From Lachnospiraceae bacterium UBA7225 (lineage in GTDB: Bacteria > Bacillota > Clostridia > Lachnospirales > Lachnospiraceae): a DNA stretch of 31,376 nucleotides. The stretch covers positions 426 through 31,801 of the forward strand of contig DKTR01000112.1 in the NCBI GenBank assembly GCA_002473385.1, read 5' to 3'. Of this stretch, positions 12,826-19,744 are shown piece by piece. The position numbers and the translations under genes were made by a program. The notes below the pieces were generated by a model. The model saw nothing but the letters and a program-made list of their open reading frames with translations. It made no database searches and had not been told where the DNA came from. Each line of letters begins with the position of its first letter. The first letter of the stretch is position 1.

Positions 12826-14724
12826 TTATTCCGGTGAAAGGAGCGCCGTCACCTCATATACCGCCGCCTCCTGCGTCAGCGGGCTGCGCTTCTGATAATC
12901 AAACAGAATCCAGTGCGTACCCCTCCGGCAGTCTCCGAAAACTGCATAATGAAACTGCTCCAGATGCGTCATATTCATCATCTGTTTTGCGCTGCGTTCC
13001 TCATAGCCGGCGAGCAGGCTGCGGTTTTCTTCTTCCCGGCGGAAAAATGCCAGCATTGCCGGTTTATCGGCGCTCTGGTCCTTCGTCCATGCGGGGCGGC
13101 TTTTGCTGTTTTCGCGCAGATACAGATCCAGCAGAAGCAGCTCGTCATAAACTGCATCATCCGTTCTGGTCTTGATAAAGTCACGCAGAATATCGAAACG
13201 CGCCATTCGTGTATGCTTCTTTCCGGTTAAACCATTGCGCTCATAGTATCCTGCCAGTTCCAGATACATGGCAAACGGATGCGCAAACTCCCGTTCCAGG
13301 CGGCGCATGGTATGCGCAAACTGTCCGCTGTTGTAATAGATTTCCAACATTTCCTCCGCCATTTTCAGTTTCAGAAGCTCTCCGTAGGAAATCCAGCGGG
13401 TATGCAGAACCTCATAAACCGGCCGTCCGCAATAGCAGAGCTCATATTCTGATGCCTTCCGGTGCATCTTCGAGCCTTTCAGCACCTTCAAAAACCCCAG
13501 CTGGAGCTGCTCCGGGTGCAGACGGTACACATCATTAAAGGAACGCACAAAGCTTTCATAATCTTCGAAGGGCAGACCCGCGATCAGGTCGAGATGCAGA
13601 TGGATGTTTTCGCTGCTCTGCAGCTTTCTGACGATCGCGGACAACTTTTTAAAATCAGAAATCCGTTCAATCTCCTTCAGTGTCCGCCAATTAGTGGACT
13701 GCACTCCTATCTCCATTTGCGCCAGCCCCGGACGCAACGTGTTTAAGAGCGCCAGTTCGTCCTCTGTGAGCAGATCGGCGGCAATTTCAAAGTGAAAATT
13801 AGTGACTCCGTTGTCGTGCTCCTTAATAAACTGCCAGATTTCCATTGCATGACTGTGCCGGCAATTAAATGTCCGGTCCACAAATTTTACCTGCGCAACC
13901 CTGTGCTCCAGAAAAAAAGCCAGCTCCTGTTTTACCTTCTCTGTGCTGCGAAAGCGCACGCTCTTATCAATAGAAGAAAGGCAGTAGCTGCAGGAAAACG
14001 GACAGCCCCTGCTGCTCTCATAGTAAATAATACGATTTTCAAAGATCTCCAGATCAGCGTATAAAAAGGGAAGCCGGTCCATATCAAGCAGCGGGCGCGG
14101 CGCATTCGCACGGATCACGCCCCGGCTGTCCCGGAATACAATCCCCCTGATGCCGGGAAGTCCTCCGTTTTGCGGCTCCTCTGCTCTCTGTGTATCTGCC
14201 TGTTCTGTACACACATTACCCGCATATGCAGAGCATCTGCACTGCGGAGCTTCCTGATATATATACCACGCGGCAAGCTCTGCAAAGGTTTCTTCCCCCT
14301 CGCCTGCCATAATGCCGCGCACCTGCGGATGGCGCTCCAGAAATGATACCGCGTCCCAGGATACCTCCGGTCCGCCGAGCCACAGCTCCGTCTCCGGTAA
14401 AATATACGGCAGATCTGCCAATAGCTTTTCCACCATTTCCAGGTTCCAGATATAGCAGGAAAATGCCAGCACATCCGGCTGCTTTTTATAGATTTCACGC
14501 AGGATCTCATCTGCCTCCTGATTAATCGTAAACTCGGCAATTTCTATCCTGCCGGCCGATGCCATTTGGAGACTTCCGCTGCACTGCACCGTGGATTGCC
14601 TGCAGCTTCCGTGATCCTGTGCCCGTCTTTCGTCCAGGTACTGCTGCGCATATGCTTTCAGACTGTATACTGCCGGATTGGAGTGAATATATTTCGCGTT
14701 TATTGCTGCCAGTAAAATATTCAT
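12826..14724 (-). CDS. B12-binding-like radical SAM protein, DUF4080 family
   Basis: A 632-residue radical SAM enzyme. The N-terminal part (about 1-190) is a cobalamin-binding-like Rossmann domain (MNILLAAINAKYIHSNPAVY, PDVLAFSCYIWNLEMVEKLL, LWLGGPEVSW, GIMAGEGEETFAEL). The [4Fe-4S] motif CPFSCSYC (Cys-x3-Cys-x2-Cys) follows the segment IIYYESSRG, with the TIM-barrel strands VKFVDRTFNC and LHLDLIAGLPFEDY. The C-terminal third is the DUF4080 domain. Substrate unknown. Two inserts, after QYLDERR and after YIYQEAP, contain extra cysteines and look species-specific. AGAGGAAAAAA precedes the ATG, nine bases after the stop of the DUF4364 gene, so the two are cotranscribed. Confidence 0.9.
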   Translation of the reverse strand: MNILLAAINAKYIHSNPAVYSLKAYAQQYLDERRAQDHGSCRQSTVQCSGSLQMASAGRIEIAEFTINQEADEILREIYKKQPDVLAFSCYIWNLEMVEKLLADLPYILPETELWLGGPEVSWDAVSFLERHPQVRGIMAGEGEETFAELAAWYIYQEAPQCRCSAYAGNVCTEQADTQRAEEPQNGGLPGIRGIVFRDSRGVIRANAPRPLLDMDRLPFLYADLEIFENRIIYYESSRGCPFSCSYCLSSIDKSVRFRSTEKVKQELAFFLEHRVAQVKFVDRTFNCRHSHAMEIWQFIKEHDNGVTNFHFEIAADLLTEDELALLNTLRPGLAQMEIGVQSTNWRTLKEIERISDFKKLSAIVRKLQSSENIHLHLDLIAGLPFEDYESFVRSFNDVYRLHPEQLQLGFLKVLKGSKMHRKASEYELCYCGRPVYEVLHTRWISYGELLKLKMAEEMLEIYYNSGQFAHTMRRLEREFAHPFAMYLELAGYYERNGLTGKKHTRMARFDILRDFIKTRTDDAVYDELLLLDLYLRENSKSRPAWTKDQSADKPAMLAFFRREEENRSLLAGYEERSAKQMMNMTHLEQFHYAVFGDCRRGTHWILFDYQKRSPLTQEAAVYEVTALLSPE

Positions 14725-14733
14725 TTTTTTCCT

Positions 14734-15246
14734 CTACATCAATTCTTTCATCAGATAGCCGTAAACCTGCTGGCTCTTCTTTTTCCAGTTATCGCAGAGG
14801 ATGATTGCCTGCTGCTCCAGCGGCACCGTAAGCGCCACCTCCACCAGAACCGTTTCTTTTTCCTTTACCTGAAGCCGCGCCGTAAATTCGTTTCCGTTTG
14901 TCCGGTAATAATCTGCAATCACCGCATTGTCGTTGCGCATCTGCAGCTTATTTTTCCGGAAATATTTTTCCATATCTTCTTTGATGCCGTCTGAAATATC
15001 GTTTCCAAAATAGGCAAGCGTTTCTTTCCCGCTATCCGTCATTGCATAGCGCGTACTGTTGCGGATGGTTTTCGCTTCCAGAAGCCCGGATTCGATCATA
15101 TCTGCCAGTGTTTCCTGCACCGTGAAATAATCAGTGTACTGCTCTTCCAGAATAAATGCCGTAATCTGGCTGTTGGTAAGCTCAAACTCCACCCTGTCCA
15201 GCATAGATAAGATAATCAGTTTATAAAGTGTATGCACATCCTTCAT
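14734..15246 (-). CDS. DUF4364 family winged-helix protein
   Basis: A 170-residue cytoplasmic protein. Residues 1-85 form a PadR/MarR-like winged helix (TLYKLIILSMLDRVEFELTN, ITAFILEEQYTDYFTVQETLADM, SGLLEAKTIRNSTRYAMTDSG). The C-terminal half is a beta-rich domain (FTARLQVKEKETVLVEVALTVP). This matches DUF4364, a family common in Lachnospiraceae with no known function; DNA binding is inferred from the fold. AGGAGGAAGCGTAC precedes the ATG, which overlaps the stop of the upstream radical SAM gene as ATGA, so translation is coupled. It lies between two radical SAM genes of the same operon. Confidence 0.88.
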   Translation of the reverse strand: MKDVHTLYKLIILSMLDRVEFELTNSQITAFILEEQYTDYFTVQETLADMIESGLLEAKTIRNSTRYAMTDSGKETLAYFGNDISDGIKEDMEKYFRKNKLQMRNDNAVIADYYRTNGNEFTARLQVKEKETVLVEVALTVPLEQQAIILCDNWKKKSQQVYGYLMKELM

Positions 15247-16328
15247 GTACGCTTCCTCCTCTCCCCGGCGCCGGAGTTTCCGGCTCCTCTATAATATTTC
15301 CCCTGCCAGACTTCTTCTTCCTTCATCCGGCTGTGTATTGTATTTAGCACAGTCCGCTTCCGGCTGCTCCAGAGCGGAGCCAGAAGAAGCTCCTTCGGAC
15401 CATCCCCGGTCAGACGATGGATGGTGATATCCGGAGACAGGTGCCCCACACAGTCCAGAATCAGACCAATATAGGCATCCATGGACAGGACGCGGATCAC
15501 CGGACAGTCCTCACCGTTGTCCTGTGAAGGTTCCGGCACGATACCTGCGTCCTTCGTCCCGGAAAAGTCTGACGCTTCGCTCTCTGCCTGCCGCTGATAA
15601 AGCGCTCCAAGATCCGTGCCGCGCAAAATATGCAGAAGCTGCAGCTTGATGCCCTGGATGTCCGCCCGGTTTAAATAATCCATCGTTTCCAGTATTTCTT
15701 TTCTTCCCTCGCCCGGAAGTCCTAAAATAGTATGCACGATTACTTCGATTCCGCGGCTGCGCAGCCCGCGCACTGCCTCCTCGAAACAGGAAAGCTCATA
15801 GCCTCTGCGGATGAAGCGCGCTGTCTGCGGATGAATCGTCTGCAGCCCCAGCTCCACCCATACGGGCTTTCTGCGGTTCAGACGATCCAGAAGCTCCAGC
15901 ACCTCCGCCGGCAGACAATCCGGTCTCGTCGCCACCGAAAGTACCACTACCTCGTCATCCTCAATCGCTTCTGTAAAAATTTTTTCAAGATATTCTGCCG
16001 GAGCATATGTGTTTGTATATGCCTGGAAATAGGCGATATATTTTCGCGCCGGTTTTTTCCCGCCCAGCGCCCTCTTCTGCAGCCGTATCTGCTCTGTGAC
16101 CGTAAGACTGCGGTCGGCAGCAAATTCCCCGCTTCCGCCCGCACTGCAGAAAATACAGCCGCCCTTGCCCACAGTTCCGTCGCGGTTGGGACAGGTCATT
16201 CCCCCGTTCAGAGAAAGCTTATACACTTTTTCGCCAAACTGCTGCCGCAATCTGAAATCCAGTGAGCGGTACGGCTTTTCGCCCCACATCCGTCCCTGCG
16301 TCTCCTGCGCTTCCGTCCGGTCTGACAT
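15243..16328 (-). CDS. TIGR01212 family radical SAM protein (YhcC/YtqA-like)
   Basis: A 361-residue radical SAM enzyme. The characteristic opening YRSLDFRLRQQFGEKVYKLSLNGG is followed by the cluster ligands in CPNRDGTVGKGGCIFC (Cys-x11-Cys-x2-Cys), a spacing peculiar to this family. The barrel continues with KYIAYFQAYTNTYAP, VVVLSVATRPDCLP, PVWVELGLQTIHPQTA and VIVHTILGLPGEGR. YtqA and YhcC relatives resemble elongator Elp3 and tRNA thiolation enzymes, but the substrate is not established. Several starts are possible between 16361 and 16328; I choose the ATG at 16328 because GGGGCGG lies just before it. The stop overlaps the next ATG (ATGA). Confidence 0.9.
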   Translation of the reverse strand: MSDRTEAQETQGRMWGEKPYRSLDFRLRQQFGEKVYKLSLNGGMTCPNRDGTVGKGGCIFCSAGGSGEFAADRSLTVTEQIRLQKRALGGKKPARKYIAYFQAYTNTYAPAEYLEKIFTEAIEDDEVVVLSVATRPDCLPAEVLELLDRLNRRKPVWVELGLQTIHPQTARFIRRGYELSCFEEAVRGLRSRGIEVIVHTILGLPGEGRKEILETMDYLNRADIQGIKLQLLHILRGTDLGALYQRQAESEASDFSGTKDAGIVPEPSQDNGEDCPVIRVLSMDAYIGLILDCVGHLSPDITIHRLTGDGPKELLLAPLWSSRKRTVLNTIHSRMKEEEVWQGKYYRGAGNSGAGERRKRT

Positions 16329-16380
16329 TTTCATCCGCCCCTTTCTGCTGCATTTCCTCATATTGTGAGTTGCCCGACAA

Positions 16381-16445
16381 ATGAGCCTGCCGTCGATTTT
16401 TTGTCCCTTGGCTCATATTATAGCTTCCGCTACATTTCCTGTCAA
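16381..16445 (-). promoter_or_regulatory. Consensus promoter of the TIGR01212-DUF4364-DUF4080 operon, with flanking inverted repeat
   Basis: TTGACA at 16445-16440, a 17-base spacer and TATAAT at 16422-16417 form a perfect consensus sigma-A promoter on the minus strand. A seven-base inverted repeat, ATGAGCC at 16416-16410 and GGCTCAT at 16387-16381, lies just downstream of the -10 box across the expected transcript start. Confidence 0.85.
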
Positions 16446-16487
16446 CAAGACGGGATCCGCTTTCCTCTTCCCCTTTTTCCGTCCGTG

Positions 16488-16530
16488 TGCTATACTGGTG
16501 ATATCAGAAACAAAAATATGCCAGAAGGAG
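16488..16530 (+). promoter_or_regulatory. Extended -10 promoter and ribosome site of the small basic membrane protein gene
   Basis: TGC directly followed by TATACT at 16491-16496 is an extended -10 element; the -35 region (TTCCCC, 17 bases upstream) is poor. AGAAGGAG at 16523-16530 is a strong ribosome site five bases before the ATG. Confidence 0.55.
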
Positions 16531-16535
16531 TACAT

Positions 16536-16871
16536 ATGAATCTGAATCAGGAGCAGCAGGAAAAGCTCACACTCGCCATCCAGGCGGCAGTCGGCGTACT
16601 GGTTATCGGACTGTCCATACGAAACAGTGCCCGGATACAGACCTCCGAGATGAAAAGGCTTGCAAAGAAAGACGCAAAGCAGCAGGCGCGCCTGCAGAAA
16701 AATGAATATTCCATGAAAAATAAGCTGATGAAACAGAAATACCGGGCAAAACTGCGTCGTGCAAAGAGATCGGGGAAACGCCCATTTCCTATTCGCGGAG
16801 CCACCTCATATATTCCCGGATCTGTTTTTCATATCCATTCTCGGAAGGGCGGTAAAAAACCTGGTCTTTGA
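16536..16871 (+). CDS. Small basic membrane-anchored protein of unknown function
   Basis: A 111-residue protein starting MNLNQEQQEKLTLAIQAAVG. A single hydrophobic helix (about 12-28, AIQAAVGVLVIGLSI) is followed by a long lysine- and arginine-rich helix (about 35-80, KRLAKKDAKQQARLQKNEYS, KLMKQKYRAKLRRAKRSGKR), so the C-terminus is likely cytoplasmic and could contact nucleic acid or membrane lipids. Strong ribosome site and an extended -10 promoter support it. The last 27 codons overlap the end of rarA tail to tail by 83 bases, and that part (SYIPGSVFHIHSRKGG) looks like read-through of antisense sequence. I recognise no family. The upstream extension of the open frame to 16365 is not used. 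Confidence 0.65.
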   Translation: MNLNQEQQEKLTLAIQAAVGVLVIGLSIRNSARIQTSEMKRLAKKDAKQQARLQKNEYSMKNKLMKQKYRAKLRRAKRSGKRPFPIRGATSYIPGSVFHIHSRKGGKKPGL

Positions 16872-18102
16872 TCTCATCGGGCAGGTACTGCTGCCGCGAA
16901 AAATGCTTCGGGAAGTCATGGGCATATTCATAGCCGATACCATGTCCAAGCTTTGCAGCCCCCTTGTAGTGGGAATCCTGCAGATGTACCGGAACGGTCG
17001 CCTTATAATTTTTCACCGCCTCCGCGGCTGAAAAGACAGCGTTGCAGGCAGCGTTGCTCTTGGGCGCTGTAGCAACGTACAGCACAGCCTGCGAAAGGAT
17101 AATCTGTGCCTCCGGCATCCCGACACGTTCTACCGCCTGCGCTGCGGCAACCGCTACCTGCAGTGCCTGCGGATCCGCATTGCCCACATCCTCCGACGCA
17201 CAGATCATGATTCTGCGCGCAATAAAGGTTACACTCTCGCCCGCGTACAGCATCCGGGCAAGATAATAGACCGCCGCATCCGGATCGGAGCCGCGCATGC
17301 TTTTGATAAACGCCGAGATAGTATCGTAATGATTATCCCCCGTCTTGTCATAACGCACTACGCGCTTCTGGATACATTCCGATGCCACATCCAGTGTCAG
17401 ATGAATCTTCCCGTCATCGCTGCGCTCTGTCGTCAATATACCAAGCTCCACTGCATTCAATGCCGCACGGGCATCACCGCCCGCCACATCCGCCAGAAAA
17501 TTCTTCGCCTCTTCATCAATTACCGCGTTGTAATTTCCCATCCCGCGCTCCTTATCATACACTGCGCGGTCAATTAATTTGCCGATATCCTCTTTCGCAA
17601 GCGGCTTCAGCTCAAACACGACCGAACGGGAAATCAGCGCGCTGTTTACTTCAAAATATGGATTCTCCGTGGTAGCTCCAATGAGAATCAAGGTTCCGTC
17701 CTCCACAAATGGCAGAAGATAATCCTGCTGCCCCTTGTTGAAACGATGAATCTCATCTACAAAAAGAATCGTCTTTTTTCCGTACATACCGAGACTGTCC
17801 TTTGCTGCCTTTACTACATCCTCCATATCCTTTTTCCCGGCAACCGTCGCATTGATCTGCCGGAAATCGGCACTGGTCGTATTTGCAATCACCTTTGCGA
17901 GCGTTGTCTTTCCCGTTCCCGGCGGTCCGTAAAAAATCAGCGAGCTGAGCTTATCCGCCCTGATTGCACGGTATAAGAGCTTTCCTTCCCCAATAATTTC
18001 CTGCTGGCCAACTACTTCCTCCAGCGTGCGCGGCCGCAGCCTTGAGGCCAGGGGCGCTTCTGTCTCCATCGTATTTTGTCTCATATAATCAAATAAATCC
18101 AT
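16789..18102 (-). CDS. rarA: Replication-associated recombination protein RarA (MgsA), AAA+ ATPase
   Basis: A 437-residue clamp-loader-like ATPase that acts at stalled replication forks. After the N-terminus (MDLFDYMRQNTMETEAPLAS, RLRPRTLEEVVGQQ) come Walker A GPPGTGKTT, Walker B ILFVDEIHRFNKGQQD, sensor 1 LIGATTENPYFEVN and sensor 2 GDARAALNAVE. The C-terminal tetramerisation region has SAFIKSMRGSDPDAAVYYLA and LARMLYAGESVTFIARR, typical of RarA. GGGAAGGA lies about eight bases before the ATG at 18102; the longer frame to 18156 lies over the end of the upstream gene. The deacetylase gene ends 31 bases upstream, so both are probably in one operon. Confidence 0.95.
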   Translation of the reverse strand: MDLFDYMRQNTMETEAPLASRLRPRTLEEVVGQQEIIGEGKLLYRAIRADKLSSLIFYGPPGTGKTTLAKVIANTTSADFRQINATVAGKKDMEDVVKAAKDSLGMYGKKTILFVDEIHRFNKGQQDYLLPFVEDGTLILIGATTENPYFEVNSALISRSVVFELKPLAKEDIGKLIDRAVYDKERGMGNYNAVIDEEAKNFLADVAGGDARAALNAVELGILTTERSDDGKIHLTLDVASECIQKRVVRYDKTGDNHYDTISAFIKSMRGSDPDAAVYYLARMLYAGESVTFIARRIMICASEDVGNADPQALQVAVAAAQAVERVGMPEAQIILSQAVLYVATAPKSNAACNAVFSAAEAVKNYKATVPVHLQDSHYKGAAKLGHGIGYEYAHDFPKHFSRQQYLPDEIKDQVFYRPSENGYEKQIREYMRWLRE

Positions 18103-18133
18103 TGTTTGTCCTTCCCGTTTTCTATGTATTTCC

Positions 18134-18856
18134 CTACTCCAGAAGCAGCTCCTCAACTGTCACAAACACAAAGCCACGCGCCTGCAGGATATCTACGATC
18201 TGCAGTGCCGCTTCCACAGATGATTTATAATAATCGTGCAGTAAAATAATGTCATTATCAGAAGCCTTATTTATTACCTTTTCAACAACCTGTGATGTAT
18301 TTGCCGTTGTCCAGTCCAGCGGATCAATTGTCCACCCGACCTTGATCATGGAGACCAGACAGTCCAGATTATCGTTCCAGTTTCCAAACGGCGGACGCAC
18401 ATACGGCGTCGCTTCCCCGGTAATTTTCTCCACAAGATCGCTGGTCTTCTGCAGCTCCTCGCATACCTGGCCGCTGCTCAGCCTGCTGACATCCGCGTGG
18501 TCATAGGTATGGTTGCCAATTAAATGCCCATCCTCCGCCATCTGCAGGATCAGATCCTCACGCCCCGGAATATTCTCCCCGACTACAAAAAACGTGGCTT
18601 TCACACCACGTTCCTTCAGCCCCTCCAGCAGCATTTTCGTGTACACCGGATGCGGACCGTCATCAAAGGTGATCGCAATTTTCTGCGGCAGGACTTCTTT
18701 TGCGGTGTCCTCCTCTGTCTCCGGCACCGGCCCCGCATCTGTCTGCACACCCGTTTCCTGTATCTCCTGCTGCTTTTGTACGTAAATACTGAAAAAAATC
18801 ATAAATGCGAACAGGACGAACATCCACCGTCTGCCGCGGATTACCGTTTCCTTCAT
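18134..18856 (-). CDS. Polysaccharide deacetylase, NodB homology (CE4) family
   Basis: A 240-residue membrane-anchored enzyme that removes acetyl groups from cell-surface glycans, probably peptidoglycan. A single N-terminal membrane helix (WMFVLFAFMIFFSIYV) is followed by a short acidic linker and the NodB domain. The five CE4 motifs are present: TFDDGP with Asp65-Asp66, the metal-binding HTYDH (His116, His120), RPPFGNWN, DPLDWTTAN and ILLHD. This makes a zinc-dependent deacetylase active outside the cell. No strong ribosome site is seen: an in-frame GTG at 18862 is the alternative start. It lies between a membrane protein gene and rarA in the same direction. Confidence 0.9.
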   Translation of the reverse strand: MKETVIRGRRWMFVLFAFMIFFSIYVQKQQEIQETGVQTDAGPVPETEEDTAKEVLPQKIAITFDDGPHPVYTKMLLEGLKERGVKATFFVVGENIPGREDLILQMAEDGHLIGNHTYDHADVSRLSSGQVCEELQKTSDLVEKITGEATPYVRPPFGNWNDNLDCLVSMIKVGWTIDPLDWTTANTSQVVEKVINKASDNDIILLHDYYKSSVEAALQIVDILQARGFVFVTVEELLLE

Positions 18857-18907
18857 AGGCACACTCTGCTGATTTCTTGTTTTTATCGTATGCGCAGACT
18901 GACAATC

Positions 18908-19387
18908 CTATTCCACATTCTCCTGTTCTGTTTCTTCCTGCAGTTTTTCCTGCGGTTCTTCCTGTATTTCCTCCTGTGGTTCCTCTGGCTTTTCAGGCAC
19001 GCCATGATAAAAAACATTCTGGTTATCACGCTTCGGCTTCATTGTAATCACATAAACCATCGCCCCCACAATCCCGTTTGCGCCCGCATTTCCCATACTA
19101 TAGAGAAAGTATGCAATTCCGGCAAGCCCCGCAAAATCCAGCAGGATAAATTTCACATACGCTGTTTTCTGCTCCGCCGTGATATCCGCAAGCCGCTTCA
19201 TGACAACCGGCTCCAGAATATCTGTCATGAGCCAGAAGATCAGCAGGGAAACTGTAATCAGAATATCCGGCTGATGTCCTGTCAGCTTTCGCGAAAAGGT
19301 GCCGTATGTCATGATCACCACTGCCAGTGCAAGCTGACCAAGTGCCAGATACGTAATCCATGGTCTTTTTTTATCGTTTTTCTCCAT
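18908..19387 (-). CDS. Four-helix membrane protein with Glu/Gln/Pro-rich C-terminal repeats
   Basis: A 159-residue protein with about four hydrophobic segments (ITYLALGQLALAVVIMTYG, ILITVSLLIFWLMTDIL, FILLDFAGLAGIAYFLY, GIVGAMVYVIT) and a cytoplasmic acidic tail built from short repeats of the EEPQEEIQEEPQEKLQEE type. I do not recognise a characterised family. GCGGAGGAAC lies before the ATG at 19387. It heads a likely operon with the deacetylase (45 bases downstream) and rarA, driven by the promoter at 19479-19507. Confidence 0.75.
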   Translation of the reverse strand: MEKNDKKRPWITYLALGQLALAVVIMTYGTFSRKLTGHQPDILITVSLLIFWLMTDILEPVVMKRLADITAEQKTAYVKFILLDFAGLAGIAYFLYSMGNAGANGIVGAMVYVITMKPKRDNQNVFYHGVPEKPEEPQEEIQEEPQEKLQEETEQENVE

Positions 19388-19478
19388 AAACTGTTCCTCC
19401 GCACAAAATTTCTCTGCTTAGTATGCGGCAGTTTGCGACGTTCATGCAAAAATGAACAGGCAGACTGTCACTATTTCC

Positions 19479-19507
19479 AGTATAAACGATTCTGCCGTCT
19501 TTTGCAA
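19479..19507 (-). promoter_or_regulatory. Promoter of the membrane protein-deacetylase-rarA operon
   Basis: TTGCAA at 19507-19502, a 17-base spacer and TATACT at 19484-19479 on the minus strand. The leader of about 85 bases contains a small inverted repeat, GTTCAT-N6-ATGAAC at 19440-19457. Confidence 0.65.
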
Positions 19508-19530
19508 AACATTTATCAGGGGAATCCTTA

Positions 19531-19563
19531 AAGAAAGGGTGCAGGCTCTCTAATGCCTGCACC
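19531..19563 (-). terminator. Terminator after clpB and the DUF4250 gene
   Basis: GGTGCAGGC at 19538-19546 pairs perfectly with GCCTGCACC at 19555-19563 around an eight-base loop. On the minus strand it is followed by CTTTCTTTAA, eight bases after the DUF4250 stop. The plus strand also shows TTATTTT after the stem, but no plus-strand gene ends here. Confidence 0.7.
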
Positions 19564-19570
19564 TTATTTT

Positions 19571-19744
19571 CTATACAAACTTATTCAGCGCCGCGTCGTA
19601 CTCGTAATCAATTGCGCGCAGCTTTTCTTCCAGTTCCTTTTTGTCCAGCTCCAATCCCTCCGCCAGAGCGTCCAGGCTTGGGTAGAAATCGCGAAGCTGT
19701 GTATTGATATAGCTCAGCAGCATCATCGGATCCTTTGGTATCAT
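19571..19744 (-). CDS. DUF4250 family small protein, translationally coupled to clpB
   Basis: A 57-residue protein, MIPKDPMMLLSYINTQLRDF continuing YPSLDALAEGLELDKKELEE and ending DYEYDAALNKFV. The opening MIPKDPxMLLSYxNTxLRDFY and the ending IDYEYD match the DUF4250 family of Clostridia, whose function is unknown; the compact helical sequence resembles a small helix-turn-helix. Its ATG overlaps the clpB stop as ATGA, so it is probably translated by ribosomes finishing clpB. It is closely followed by a terminator. Confidence 0.88.
   Translation of the reverse strand: MIPKDPMMLLSYINTQLRDFYPSLDALAEGLELDKKELEEKLRAIDYEYDAALNKFV

Noticed and set aside
18524..19531. A 335-codon plus-strand frame opposite the deacetylase and membrane protein genes
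   Set aside because: Antisense shadow with Cys/His/Arg-rich composition that mirrors the real genes and crosses their promoter and gene boundaries.
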